From: Cellulomonas sp.
GTDB taxonomy: Bacteria; Actinomycetota; Actinomycetes; Actinomycetales; Cellulomonadaceae
Direction: 5' to 3'
DNA: 64,000 nt
Assembly: GCF_015234515.1 (NCBI RefSeq)
Contig: NZ_JADGMY010000023.1
Location: 1-64,000, forward strand
The notes beneath the pieces were generated by a model. The model was not told the DNA's origin. It did not search any database and saw nothing but the letters and a program-made list of their open reading frames with translations. Position 1 is the first letter of the stretch. The number at the start of each line of letters is the position of its first letter. Both the position numbers and the translations under genes were made by a program. This document shows positions 48,572 through 57,512 of the stretch, in pieces.

Positions 48572-51201
48572 CGCGCACCCCCGTCGTCCGGCTCGCCGTA
48601 GCCGGACCCCCACAGGTCGTCGAGGGCCCGGCTGGGCGCGGGCCGCACGAAGTGCGCGCGCTCGATCTCGTCCGACGCCTCGCGCAGCCGCCACAGCATG
48701 GACTCCAGCGCGTCGGCGAGCCGCACGCGCCGCCCGTCGTCGGACACCTCGTTGCCGACGACGACCGTGTCGAGCTCGGCCACGAGGCCCGCGACGCCGT
48801 TCAGCAGGTGGTCGCGCTGCGCAGCGGAGCGCGGCGCCGGGACCGACTCCAGGTCGACCAGCAGCCGGTCCAGCGCGAATGCGAGGGAGCGCGGGTTGGT
48901 GCGGTCGTGGACGAGCAGGTCCAGGACGCTGGCGACGTCCGTGCGGGACTGGTGGCGGCGGCGGTAGGTGATCGCGGACTCGGTGGCCAGCAGTGCCGAC
49001 TCCAGCAGCAGGTCCTCCACCTCGGCGGACCTGTGCTCGACCAGGGTCGCCCGCAGCAGGGCGACGAGGCGCTGCGCGCGCTCCAGGCGGCGGCCCGCGT
49101 CGAGCAGGTGCCAGCCGACGTCCCGCGTCAGCCCCTCCGCGGCGATGCCGGAGATCGCGAGCAGGCTCTCCAGGACCCGGTCGAGCGTCGGGCGCAGGCC
49201 GGCGGTCACCGAGCCCGGCGGCACCGGTCCGACGTCGAGGACGTCGCCGCTGTGCTGCCGCGCCCGGACCCGGGTGCGCTCGTCGCGCAGGGTGCGCTCG
49301 ATGCGCGCGAGGGGCCCGAACGTGTCGGTGGACAGCTGGTCGCGCACCGTCGCGGCTGCGGACCCCAGGCGGCGGACGGCCCGCGCCACCGACCCCGGCG
49401 TCCGGTGGTCCAGCAGCATGTCGCGCAGGGCCGGCACGCGGGGGCCGACGTGCTCCACGTCGGACCGGGCGGCCGCCGCCTGACCGCCGTCGGGCAGGGC
49501 CCCGGGCGTCAGGGTCTGCAGCAGCACCGCGAGCGCCTGACCACCCGCGGTGTCGGGCGTCCGGTGGTAGTCGTCCCAGCGGTCGGCGACGGCCCGCAGC
49601 ATGCGGACCCCGTCCTCGGCGCGCTCGGCGTACCGGCCCATCCAGTACAGGTTCTCGGCCGCGCGGGGCGAGATGCCGTAGGCGACGGTGCGTCCGACTC
49701 CCGCGTCGACGTCCTCCCGCAGCGCCCCGACGGCCGCCGTCGGCTGCGACGTGAGCACCCACACGTCCTTGGCGTGCGCGCCGGCGGCCGATGACGACAC
49801 GACGTGGTCGTCGGCGACGCGCGCCAGGCCCCCGGCCATGACGGTGTAGGAGCCCGCGTGCGCGACGGCGAACGTCCGCATGACCGCGGCACGCGGCCCG
49901 AGGTCGGCGGGTCCGACGCCGGAGACGCCCGGCCGGTCCGTCGCCACCCCCACGGCGGCGTCCGGCGACTCGGCGCTCGGCCCCACGTGCTCCTGCCCGA
50001 CCCACCGCCACGGTTCGGCCGCGATCCGCGCCGCGAGCTGCTCGCGCTCCGCGGCCGTCAGCCGCCACCCGAGCACCGTCGTGCTGCGGGGCCCGTGGAC
50101 GACGGGCTTGAGCACGAGGTGGTCGAGACGCGCGAGGACGTGCCGCAGGGCCCGCTCCTCGCCGCACCACCACGTGGGCACGGACGCGAGCGTGAGGTCC
50201 TGGTCGAGCACAACCCGCGCGAGGCGCGGCAGGTAGCCGAGCAGCGCGGGGTTCTCCAGCACGGACGCCCCGAGCGGGTTGACGACGCTCACCGACCCCT
50301 GCCGGACGGCGTGGACCAGCCCGGGGACCCCCAGCCGTGACCCGGCGCGCAGGTCCAGCGGGTCGCACCACTCGCCGTCGACACGCCGCAGCACCACGTC
50401 CACGGGCTCGAGGCCGTCGATGCCCTGCAGGTACAGGCGCCCCGCGCGGACCACCAGGTCGCTGCCCTCGACGAGCGGCAGGCCGAGCATCGAGGCGAGG
50501 TACGCCTGGTCGAACGCCGTCTCGCTGCCCGGGCCGGGGGACAGCAGCACCGCGCGCGGGTCCTCGCCCGCGGTGGGCGGCGCGACCTCGCGCAGGGCCT
50601 TGCGCAGGGCGTGGAAGAACGGCCCGAGCCGCGCGATCGACGCCTGGCGGTACACGGGGGCCAGGACCTGCGCGGTGACGCGCCGATCCTCCATCGCGTA
50701 CCCGGCGCCCGACGGCGCCTGCGTGCGGTCCGCGACGACGCACCAGCCGCCCGACGCGTCCCGCACGAGGTCGGTCGCCGTGAGGACGAGCTCGCGCCCG
50801 CCCGGCAGGCGCAGGCCGTCGACGGCCCGCAGGAACCCGGGGTGCGCCAGGACGGTCGTCGGCGGCAGGATCCGGTCGTCGAGCAGGCGGCGCGCGCCGT
50901 ACAGGTCGTGCAGGACGGCGTCGAGCAGCTCGGCGCGCTGGACGAGCGCGGCGTCGAGGCGGGCCCACTCGGGCTCGTCGACGACGACGGGCTGCGGGTC
51001 GAGGCGCCACTGCTGGTCGCCGTCCGTGTGGTCGGCGCCGTACGTGACGCCGTGCTCGGCGAGCAGCTGCTCGGCCTGGCGCGCGGCGCGCACCAGGTCG
51101 TCGTCGGTCGGCACGGCCCCGGCCGGGAGCCACGTCCAGTCCGGCCGGTGCGCGATCGTCCCGTCGCCCAGCGGGCGCGGCGACGAGAGCAGGTCGGTCA
51201 C
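48568..51201 (-). CDS. Circularly permuted ATP-grasp protein fused to alpha-E domain
   Basis: 877 residues from GTG 51201; the ribosome site is weak, and upstream in-frame starts cannot be excluded. The N-terminal part (about 1-480) is the circularly permuted ATP-grasp type 2 domain: ELLDAVLHDLYGARRLLDDRILPP, GRELVLTATDLVRDASGGWCVV, DRTQAPSGAGYAMEDRRV, and DHLVLKPVVHGPRSTTVLGW. The C-terminal part (about 550-870) is the helical alpha-E domain: GISPRAAENLYWMGRYAERAE, VGWHLLDAGRRLERAQRLVA, LDLLVHDRTNPRSLAFALDRLL. The two are often separate genes, so this is a natural fusion. A peptide-ligase role with the transglutaminase is proposed for the family, not proven. Confidence 0.87.
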   Translation of the reverse strand: MTDLLSSPRPLGDGTIAHRPDWTWLPAGAVPTDDDLVRAARQAEQLLAEHGVTYGADHTDGDQQWRLDPQPVVVDEPEWARLDAALVQRAELLDAVLHDLYGARRLLDDRILPPTTVLAHPGFLRAVDGLRLPGGRELVLTATDLVRDASGGWCVVADRTQAPSGAGYAMEDRRVTAQVLAPVYRQASIARLGPFFHALRKALREVAPPTAGEDPRAVLLSPGPGSETAFDQAYLASMLGLPLVEGSDLVVRAGRLYLQGIDGLEPVDVVLRRVDGEWCDPLDLRAGSRLGVPGLVHAVRQGSVSVVNPLGASVLENPALLGYLPRLARVVLDQDLTLASVPTWWCGEERALRHVLARLDHLVLKPVVHGPRSTTVLGWRLTAAEREQLAARIAAEPWRWVGQEHVGPSAESPDAAVGVATDRPGVSGVGPADLGPRAAVMRTFAVAHAGSYTVMAGGLARVADDHVVSSSAAGAHAKDVWVLTSQPTAAVGALREDVDAGVGRTVAYGISPRAAENLYWMGRYAERAEDGVRMLRAVADRWDDYHRTPDTAGGQALAVLLQTLTPGALPDGGQAAAARSDVEHVGPRVPALRDMLLDHRTPGSVARAVRRLGSAAATVRDQLSTDTFGPLARIERTLRDERTRVRARQHSGDVLDVGPVPPGSVTAGLRPTLDRVLESLLAISGIAAEGLTRDVGWHLLDAGRRLERAQRLVALLRATLVEHRSAEVEDLLLESALLATESAITYRRRHQSRTDVASVLDLLVHDRTNPRSLAFALDRLLVDLESVPAPRSAAQRDHLLNGVAGLVAELDTVVVGNEVSDDGRRVRLADALESMLWRLREASDEIERAHFVRPAPSRALDDLWGSGYGEPDDGGAR

Positions 51202-51457
51202 CCCGGCAGTCTGACGCACCGGACCGTCACCGCGCCCCGGCTGACCAGCGGTGTCGGCCAGCGGCACCCGGGCCCGTCGCCCGTTCGCCACGCCCGTCAC
51301 CCGTGACTCGTCACCCGGAACGGTCGTTTCGTGGCCCACCGTGGTGCACCGCACGCCCGCGCCGAGCAGGGACCAACGTCCCGGACCGGCACGGCCACGA
51401 TGACGGCCAGGCGGGGGCAGCGCCGACCGACCGTCCTCCCCCCACCTGGAGTCCCCT

Positions 51458-53701
51458 GTGCGCCCGACGTCCCCTCACGCCTCCCCGCCACGTCCCCGAG
51501 CGGCGCGGCCCCACGCGCGCCGCGCCCTGACGACGCTGCTCGCCGCGGCGTTCCTGCTGGTCGGGCTGACGCCCGCGCAGGGCGAGCCCGTCGGTGACGC
51601 CCCGACCGCTGACGGCAGCTCGTTCTCGAGCCCGCTGCCGCTGCCGCTGGACGTCCTCGACGGGACCTTCGACGCCTCGAACGTCGGCCTCACCACGGTG
51701 GGTGGTGGCACGGGGACCGGTCCACCGCCGTACTACTCCAACGGCCGGTGGTACGAGTTCGTCGCGCCCGCCACCACCTCCGTGGTGATCACGCTCGGCA
51801 GCGCCTTCGACAACGCGCTCGAGGTCTGGACGGCGGACGGCCGGTTCGTCGGCACCGACGACGACGGTGCCGGTTACCCGAACGCGAGCCTGACCGTGGG
51901 CCTCACCGCGGGCACGGCCTACCGGTTCGCGTTCGCGGGGCTGGCCAGCGGATACACGGGCGCCGGCACAGTGACGATCCGCCCCGCCGCCGTCCCCTCG
52001 GCGCCGACCGACGTCGTGGTGACACCCGGCGACCGTCAGGTGGACGTCACGTGGACGGCACCGCAGTCGATCGTCGCGGGGTGGGACGTCTACTGCGCGG
52101 CGTCGGGTGCCGCGGCAGCGCTCTGCGGCACCACAGGCGCCGCCAGCACGTCGACGACGATCACGGGCCTGACCAACGGCACCGCGTACGACCTCACGAT
52201 CGTCGGCCGGAACTCCCTCGGGGCAGGTCAGGGCAGCACGCCGGTGTCCGCCACCCCGCGCGCGACCACGGACGTGACGCTGTCGACCGTTCCCGTGTCC
52301 CTGGTGAGCGGTGAGCCGTTCGACGTCGTAGCGACGTTCACCCGCTCCGACGGCGTCCCGGTCACCGGCACGGCGACCTTCTCCATCGGCGACGCGACCC
52401 GCAGCGTCGCCGTCGAGGACGGGACCGCAGGGATCGTTGGCCTCGAGGCGCCCGCGGGCACCTGGCCCGTGTCGGTGAACCTGCCGGCGGCGGACGACCG
52501 CACCGCGGCCGCGGCGAGCGGGTCGCTCGTCGTCGACCGTGCGGCACAGACCGTCACCCTCGACCCCATCGGCTCCCTGACGTACGGCGACGTGCCGGTC
52601 ACCGTGACGGGCACCGCCACCTCCGGCGGCGCGCTGACCTTCACCGGCACCGGCGCCTGCACCGTCGACGGGACGACCCTGACGGTCGTGGCCGCCGGCG
52701 ACTGCACCGTCACCGCCGCCCAGGCCGGCACCACCGAGATCCACCCCGCGACCGCGGTGCGCACGGTGACCGTCGCGCAGCAGCCGCAGAGCATCTCCCT
52801 CGAGCTCCCGGCGCTGGTGTACGACGAGACGGCGCCGGTCGTCGTGTCGTCCTCGCTCGACCTGCCCGTGGACCTCACGGCGTCCGGCGCGTGCGTCCTG
52901 ACCGACGGCGACCTCACCGCGACCGACGTGGGCCCGTGCACCGTGACCGCCACGCAGGCGGGGACGGACGACGTCGCCGCGGCCACGCCCGTCACGCTGA
53001 CCACCGAGGTCGGGCGTCGTCCGCAGGTGGTCACGCTCGCGCCGATCGCCGACCTGCTGTTCGCTGTCGGCCCCGTCGCGCTCACCGCCTCGTCGTCGCT
53101 CGGCCTGCCGGTCACGCTCGTGGGCGAGGGCGCCTGCGTCGTCGTCGACGGCGCCCTGCGCACCATCGCGTCGGGCGAGTGCACGATCACGGCCGAGCAG
53201 GCCGGGGACGCGCACACGCTGCCGGCCACGGCCTCGACGACGATCCGCGTCATGGGGACCGGCACGTCGGCCTCGCTGCAGCTCGACGCCGGGCTCGGCG
53301 CACTGGCGGCCGGCGCGTCGGCCACCGTCCGGGTGGTCGGCATGCTCCCCGGGTCCGAGCTCGTCGTCACGGTCTACTCGACCCCGCGTGAGCTGGCCCG
53401 CGTGACGGTGGGCGCCGACGGCACCGCGAGCGCGACGGTCGTCCTGCCCACCGGTCTCGAGGCCGGCGACCACCGGCTCGTCGCCGCGGGCGTCGGGCTC
53501 GACGGCGTCGCCGTCTCCGCCGAGCTGACCTTCGCGGTCGACGCCGCCGGCCGGCTCGTGCGGATCGGCGACAGCGCGCTCGTCCGCGCGGCCGGCCTGG
53601 CCGCGACGGGGACGGACGGCACCCTGCCGGTCGCGACGCTCGCCGTCGTCTGGCTGCTGCTCGGTGCCGCGCTCGTCGCGTGGCGTCGTCGCGTCGCGTG
53701 A
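51458..53701 (+). CDS. Cell-wall-anchored multi-repeat surface protein with LAATG sorting signal
   Basis: 747 residues from GTG 51458 with ctggagtc. A long signal peptide (about 1-43: twin basic clusters, then ALTTLLAAAFLLVGLTPAQG). An N-terminal jelly-roll-like domain (GRWYEFVAPATTSVVITLGS; ALEVWTADGRFVGTDDDGAG) is followed by one fibronectin-III domain (PSAPTDVVVTPGDRQVDVTW). Several Ig-like MBG-type repeats follow, with CTVTAAQAG, CTVTATQAG and CTITAEQAG as repeat marks. The C-terminus is LAATG, then TLPVATLAVVWLLLGAALVA and RRRVA, a class-E-sortase signal. Likely adhesin or surface scaffold. Confidence 0.88.
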   Translation: MRPTSPHASPPRPRAARPHARRALTTLLAAAFLLVGLTPAQGEPVGDAPTADGSSFSSPLPLPLDVLDGTFDASNVGLTTVGGGTGTGPPPYYSNGRWYEFVAPATTSVVITLGSAFDNALEVWTADGRFVGTDDDGAGYPNASLTVGLTAGTAYRFAFAGLASGYTGAGTVTIRPAAVPSAPTDVVVTPGDRQVDVTWTAPQSIVAGWDVYCAASGAAAALCGTTGAASTSTTITGLTNGTAYDLTIVGRNSLGAGQGSTPVSATPRATTDVTLSTVPVSLVSGEPFDVVATFTRSDGVPVTGTATFSIGDATRSVAVEDGTAGIVGLEAPAGTWPVSVNLPAADDRTAAAASGSLVVDRAAQTVTLDPIGSLTYGDVPVTVTGTATSGGALTFTGTGACTVDGTTLTVVAAGDCTVTAAQAGTTEIHPATAVRTVTVAQQPQSISLELPALVYDETAPVVVSSSLDLPVDLTASGACVLTDGDLTATDVGPCTVTATQAGTDDVAAATPVTLTTEVGRRPQVVTLAPIADLLFAVGPVALTASSSLGLPVTLVGEGACVVVDGALRTIASGECTITAEQAGDAHTLPATASTTIRVMGTGTSASLQLDAGLGALAAGASATVRVVGMLPGSELVVTVYSTPRELARVTVGADGTASATVVLPTGLEAGDHRLVAAGVGLDGVAVSAELTFAVDAAGRLVRIGDSALVRAAGLAATGTDGTLPVATLAVVWLLLGAALVAWRRRVA

Positions 53702-53717
53702 TCATCACGCGGGGATG

Positions 53718-53760
53718 ACGACAGCGGGTGCCGGGCGTCACGCCCGGCACCCGCTGTCGT
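53718..53760. terminator. Perfect 20-bp hairpin, bidirectional terminator
   Basis: 53718-53737 (ending gggtgccgggcg) is the exact reverse complement of 53741-53760, around the loop tca. It separates the convergent surface-protein and DUF4352-like genes. Confidence 0.85.
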
Positions 53761-53766
53761 TCGTCG

Positions 53767-54468
53767 TCAGGACGGCTGCACGACCACGGCGCCGTAGCCG
53801 AACAGCGCGGGCGTGACCTCGAGGACCACGTCGCCGGGGTCGGCCACCGCGAAGGCGACGTTGAAGTGGATGCTCGCGCCGGAGGGGACCGTGATGTCCG
53901 GGCCTGTCAGGGCGATCCCCTGGTCGGGGTCCCAGACCGCGGGGGCCGCGTGGCCGCCCGACGTCGCGCTGACCTGCAGCGTGTTGGGGCGGAAGTCCCC
54001 GTCGGTGCGGTTGGTGACGACGACCTGCATCCTGACGGGGACGCCCGCGTCGACGCCGGTCGCGTTGTCGCTGGGCGTGTACCTCTGCGGCGCGTTCACG
54101 GCGACCTCGAGGCCGTCGCCGTAGGAGTGCGGGTCTCCGTAGCGCACGACCGTTCCGGGCTGCTCGCGGATCTCGGTGGTGGTCCGGTCGGCGGCGCCCT
54201 CCCCGGCGCTGGCCGTGGGGGTGGAGGGCACGATGATCCGGAAGGCGACGAGCGCCGCGGCCACGGCGACGACGGCGAGCAGGGCGCCCGCGACGAGCAC
54301 GGCGCGACTGCGTCCCTCGGGCTCGTCGGCGAGGGACGTGGCTGCCGGGGGCGGCGTCGCGATGGCCGAGATGCCGAACCCGACGGTCGGCACCCCGGAG
54401 CGGGGGGTGGGGACGGCGTTCAGCGTGCGAGGTCGGGCACCCCTGGCGTCCGGACGTTCGGTGGTCAC
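53767..54468 (-). CDS. Membrane-anchored protein with extracytoplasmic DUF4352-like domain
   Basis: 233 residues from GTG 54468. A cytoplasmic Pro/Arg-rich tail of about 50 residues is followed by one membrane helix (RAVLVAGALLAVVAVAAALVA) and an extracytoplasmic beta-sandwich (VVRYGDPHSYGDGLEVAVNAP; VPVRMQVVVTNRTDGDFRPN; FNVAFAVADPGDVVLEVTPAL). The soluble domain is clearly related to that of the downstream lipoprotein gene (DGLVVEV; NGTSRDYVPNTLEV; FDLAFVVQDPADVTV), so the two are paralogues with different membrane attachment. The ligand is unknown. Confidence 0.82.
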   Translation of the reverse strand: MTTERPDARGARPRTLNAVPTPRSGVPTVGFGISAIATPPPAATSLADEPEGRSRAVLVAGALLAVVAVAAALVAFRIIVPSTPTASAGEGAADRTTTEIREQPGTVVRYGDPHSYGDGLEVAVNAPQRYTPSDNATGVDAGVPVRMQVVVTNRTDGDFRPNTLQVSATSGGHAAPAVWDPDQGIALTGPDITVPSGASIHFNVAFAVADPGDVVLEVTPALFGYGAVVVQPS

Positions 54469-54621
54469 GCGTCGTCTCCCTGGCTCGGCGGCGACGGCGC
54501 TGCCGGGCGGTCCGGCGCGCTGTCATGACGGGCCCTCCGGGCGAGTCGCGGCAGGCATGGCTGTGCATCCCGTGACGGTCGGAGGGGGCCGAGACGCTCC
54601 GCGTGCGTCGTCGACGGGCCG

Positions 54622-54649
54622 AAAGTAGCGCCCGGTATCTCCGAAACAA
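54622..54649 (-). promoter_or_regulatory. Promoter of the DUF4352-like gene
   Basis: On the minus strand TTGTTT and TACTTT are spaced 16 bp apart, about 150 bp before the GTG start. This is a consensus match only. TTAAACGCTT just upstream resembles the LPMO operators. Confidence 0.4.
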
Positions 54650-54754
54650 CGCCTTAAACGCTTCGGCCGTCGGGACTCACATCACCCTCTCACCAGCCGC
54701 CGGGGATGGTGGGCGCCGCCGTGCTCGGTGAGGCCGTCTCCGCGCTCACAGGCA

Positions 54755-54790
54755 CGCAGGGGCGGCACCGCTGCCGGTGCCGCCCCTGCG
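54755..54790 (-). terminator. Perfect 16-bp hairpin terminator
   Basis: cgcaggggcggcaccg (54755-54770) and its reverse complement (54775-54790) around ctgc, 33 bp downstream of the lipoprotein stop. Confidence 0.8.
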
Positions 54791-54822
54791 TGGTGCGCGC
54801 CTGCGCAGGCGCCGGGTGGAGG

Positions 54823-55359
54823 TCAGGCCGCGGTGAAGACCAGCGGCTCGTAGCCCGCGATCGACGGGATGAGCGTCACCGTGACGTCGGCCGGGTCCTG
54901 CACGACGAACGCGAGGTCGAACGCCGCGACGTCCCCGGGAGCCAGGGACAGGCCCGGGCCGGTGAGCTCGATGCGCGAGGCGGGGTCGAGGATCTGCGCG
55001 GCGTCCTCACCGTCGGACACGACGGTGACCTCGAGGGTGTTGGGGACGTAGTCGCGGCTGGTGCCGTTGACGATGTAGACGCGGACCTTCACGGGCTTGC
55101 CGTCGACACCCTCGACGCCGTCGGCGGACTGCGAGGGGACGAAGGCGGACGGCTTCCCGACCTCGACGACCAGGCCGTTGTCGTACGCGAACGACTCCTC
55201 GAAGGTCGTCTGCCCACCGGCGTAGGTGGTGACCTCGGCGGGCTCGGCGCTGCTGCCCGCGCTGGCGGTGGACGTGCAGCCCGCTGCGGCGAGCAGGGCT
55301 GCCGCGGCGACGGCCACGACGATCGTGCGGCGGCGGCGGACGGGTGTCGAGCTGGTCAC
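54823..55359 (-). CDS. Lipoprotein with DUF4352-like domain
   Basis: 178 residues from GTG 55359 with cgaggagcac. The signal has lipobox LLAAAGC (Cys about 28). A short Ala/Ser linker precedes one beta-sandwich domain (FAYDNGLVVEVGKPSAF; VRVYIVNGTSRDYVPNTLEV; LAPGDVAAFDLAFVVQDPADVTVTLIPS). It shares domain and order of motifs with the protein encoded at 53767-54468. Surface-exposed binding or structural role likely. It ends at a perfect terminator hairpin. Confidence 0.82.
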   Translation of the reverse strand: MTSSTPVRRRRTIVVAVAAAALLAAAGCTSTASAGSSAEPAEVTTYAGGQTTFEESFAYDNGLVVEVGKPSAFVPSQSADGVEGVDGKPVKVRVYIVNGTSRDYVPNTLEVTVVSDGEDAAQILDPASRIELTGPGLSLAPGDVAAFDLAFVVQDPADVTVTLIPSIAGYEPLVFTAA

Positions 55360-55713
55360 AGGTGCTCCTCGGGTCGGCGCACCGGACGCAGCCGGGCCGA
55401 CGCACGAGTACCCGCGCACCGGACGACGCGCGAAGCGCGACGCGACCACGACCCGGCGCGGCGGTGCGGGGGGCACGACACGTGCCGGCGTCGATCTCCC
55501 CCTGGGCCGTCGTCAACGTAGCATCGCGCGTCCGGCCGCCCGGGGGCCGCACGAGACGGCGCGAAAGTCTCGTGACCTGGCCCGACACAGTCGGGCCACC
55601 CTCTGTGACGCCGTCCCGCTGGGCCGGCCGGGTGACACGTCGCGGTCCCGTCGTCACAGGATCTTCACAGACCGTCCAGGTGATGGGACGAATCGGTCGC
55701 CTCGGTGGCCCGC
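55360..55713. other. Intergenic region with hairpin
   Basis: A 354-bp gap between same-strand genes. tggcccgac (55578-55586) and gtcgggcca (55590-55598) form a 9-bp hairpin that could terminate the vWA gene transcript. The rest should hold the promoter of the lipoprotein gene, but no clear -10/-35 pair was found. Confidence 0.5.
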
Positions 55714-57207
55714 TCAGCCGGTCACCTGGTCGACCAGCTCGACGAGCTGGGCCACGTCGGCGTCGCCGTCGAGGACCCGGAGCAGCCCCTGGGCCTGGGC
55801 GCGCAGGTCGGCGCCGCTCACGACGTCCGACCACGGCCCCCCGAGCAGACGGTCCGTCAGCAGCGCGACGACGAGGTCCTGCTGGAGGCGCGGTGACGCC
55901 TCGCGCAGTGACGTGTCGCCCCCGGACCCGGCCAGGCTCGCCGAGCGCTCGACCGCCTCGCCGCCGGCGTCGAGGTAGCGCACCGTCGCCGTGACGAACG
56001 GCTCCGCCGACCGACCCTCGCGGACCGCGACCTCGTACAGCGCGGTGGTCGCGTGGCCCGCGAAGACCTCGCCGCCGTCGATGGCGTCGTTGCGGAAGTC
56101 CGCGTCGGCGACCGCCCGGTTCTCGTACCCCAGCAGCCGGTAGCCGGAGACCCGGGCCGGGTCGAACTGGACCTGCGCCTTCGCGTCCTTCGCGGCCACG
56201 ACGAGCGAGCCGGTGAGGCCGGTGGCGAACACCCGCTCGGCCTCGGCCTCGCCGTCGATGTAGACGTGCCACCCGTCGCCCTGGTCCGCCAGCTGCTCGA
56301 GCAGGTGGTCGTCGTAGGTCGTGATGCCCACGCCGACCGAGATGAGGTTGATCCCCGACTTCGCCTCGGTGCTGATGCGCGCCAGGATCCCGTCGGGGTC
56401 GGTCTCGCCGACGTTCGCGACCCCGTCGCTGATGAGCACCACGCGCGTCATCCGACCCTCGGTGCGCATCGACATGGCGACGTCGTAGCCGAGCGCGAGG
56501 CCGGCGGCCGCGTTCGTCGACTCCTGGGGCGTCAGCTCCTCGACGGCCGCCAGGACGCTCTCGCGCTCCGACACCCGGGTGGGCTCCAGGACCAGGTCGG
56601 CCTCGGTGGAGTAGCAGACCATGGCCACCCGGTCGGTGGGCCGCAGCGCGGACACCAGCGTGCGCAGCGCCGCCTTGGTCGTCCCCATCTTGCCGGCGTC
56701 GCCCATCGAGCCCGAGCAGTCGACGACGAGCGCGAGGTCCGCGTCGACGCGGGACGCGCTCGACGTCGGAGTGCTGCTGATGCCCACGCGCACGAGCCGG
56801 TGCTCGGGTCGGAACGGCAGCGTCGTGGCGTCGATGCTGACCCCCAGGCCACTCTCCGGGGTGCGGTAGTCCTGGTCGAAGTAGTTGACGAACTCCTCGG
56901 TGCGGACCTCGCGCGGGTCGACCGCCATGCCCTGGGAGACGGCGTCGCGGAACCGCGTGTACGAGCCGGTGTCGATGTCGAGCGCGAACGTCGACAGGGC
57001 GTCCTGCCCGGGGTCGGTCATCTCGAAGCCGGGTGCGGGCACCGAGGGTCCCGGCTCCGGGTCCGGGGGCACGGCCACGTCGTAGCCCGGCTCGGAGACG
57101 CCGCTCGCGTCCGAGTAGCCGTCGCCCGCGCTGCAGCCGCCCAGGGCCACCGCGACGACGAGCGCAGCGCCGGCCAGCCCGGTCGTCCTACCGTGGTTCG
57201 TCCTCAT
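55714..57207 (-). CDS. von Willebrand factor A-domain lipoprotein (YfbK-like)
   Basis: 497 residues from ATG 57207. The signal has lipobox VALGGC (Cys about 25). A Pro-rich spacer and the YfbK N-terminal region (DALSTFALDIDTGSYTRFRDAV; RTEEFVNYFDQDY) precede a vWA domain (about 155-330). The metal-ion-dependent adhesion site is complete: DCSGSMG (DxSxS) with TNAAAGLALG and ISDGVANVG (D). A C-terminal DUF3520-like region follows (FRNDAIDGGEVFAGHATTALYE). It probably binds protein partners at the membrane surface in a Mg-dependent way. Confidence 0.9.
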   Translation of the reverse strand: MRTNHGRTTGLAGAALVVAVALGGCSAGDGYSDASGVSEPGYDVAVPPDPEPGPSVPAPGFEMTDPGQDALSTFALDIDTGSYTRFRDAVSQGMAVDPREVRTEEFVNYFDQDYRTPESGLGVSIDATTLPFRPEHRLVRVGISSTPTSSASRVDADLALVVDCSGSMGDAGKMGTTKAALRTLVSALRPTDRVAMVCYSTEADLVLEPTRVSERESVLAAVEELTPQESTNAAAGLALGYDVAMSMRTEGRMTRVVLISDGVANVGETDPDGILARISTEAKSGINLISVGVGITTYDDHLLEQLADQGDGWHVYIDGEAEAERVFATGLTGSLVVAAKDAKAQVQFDPARVSGYRLLGYENRAVADADFRNDAIDGGEVFAGHATTALYEVAVREGRSAEPFVTATVRYLDAGGEAVERSASLAGSGGDTSLREASPRLQQDLVVALLTDRLLGGPWSDVVSGADLRAQAQGLLRVLDGDADVAQLVELVDQVTG

Positions 57208-57512
57208 CGCTGCCCCGTCTCGTCGTCGCCCGTCGTGTGGGCGCCGACGCTAGGGCCGAGGCCCGTGGCGCGGGGTGGGAGTTGCCGGCTCGTGACGCGA
57301 ACGATGGCCTTCCGTGTCCGGGAAGGCCCCCGCGTGGCCGCGCCGTGACCTGGCCTTGTGCGGTTCGAGACCTGGGCGGCGAGGGCGGCCGAGGTCTCGA
57401 GCCGGCCGTCCGAGGGTCCTGTGAGAGGTCCGCTCGAAGGATCACGTGCTGACTGCGCGGCTTCTCGCTGTCTGTCGGGCAGGAGGGTCGGGGTGTCGCC
57501 GGCGGCGCGGTC
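57208..57512. other. Intergenic region with terminator hairpin
   Basis: A 305-bp gap between the propeller gene stop (57513) and the vWA gene start (57207), both on the minus strand. It contains the hairpin at 57362-57403 described separately. No coding capacity was recognised; a vWA-gene promoter presumably lies in 57220-57360. Confidence 0.5.
57362..57403 (-). terminator. Hairpin terminator after the ROK-regulated operon
   Basis: ggttcgagacct (57362-57373) pairs with aggtctcgagcc (57392-57403) with one G-U, downstream of the last gene of the operon (stop 57513). Confidence 0.55.

Larger units (their letters stand above)
54469..54822. other. Intergenic region with promoter and terminator
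   Basis: A 354-bp gap between two same-strand paralogues. It contains the minus-strand promoter-like pair TTGTTT (54649-54644) and TACTTT (54627-54622) with a 16-bp spacer. A LacI-site-like TTAAACGCTT lies at 54654-54663, and a strong hairpin at 54755-54790. No coding capacity seen. Confidence 0.5.
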
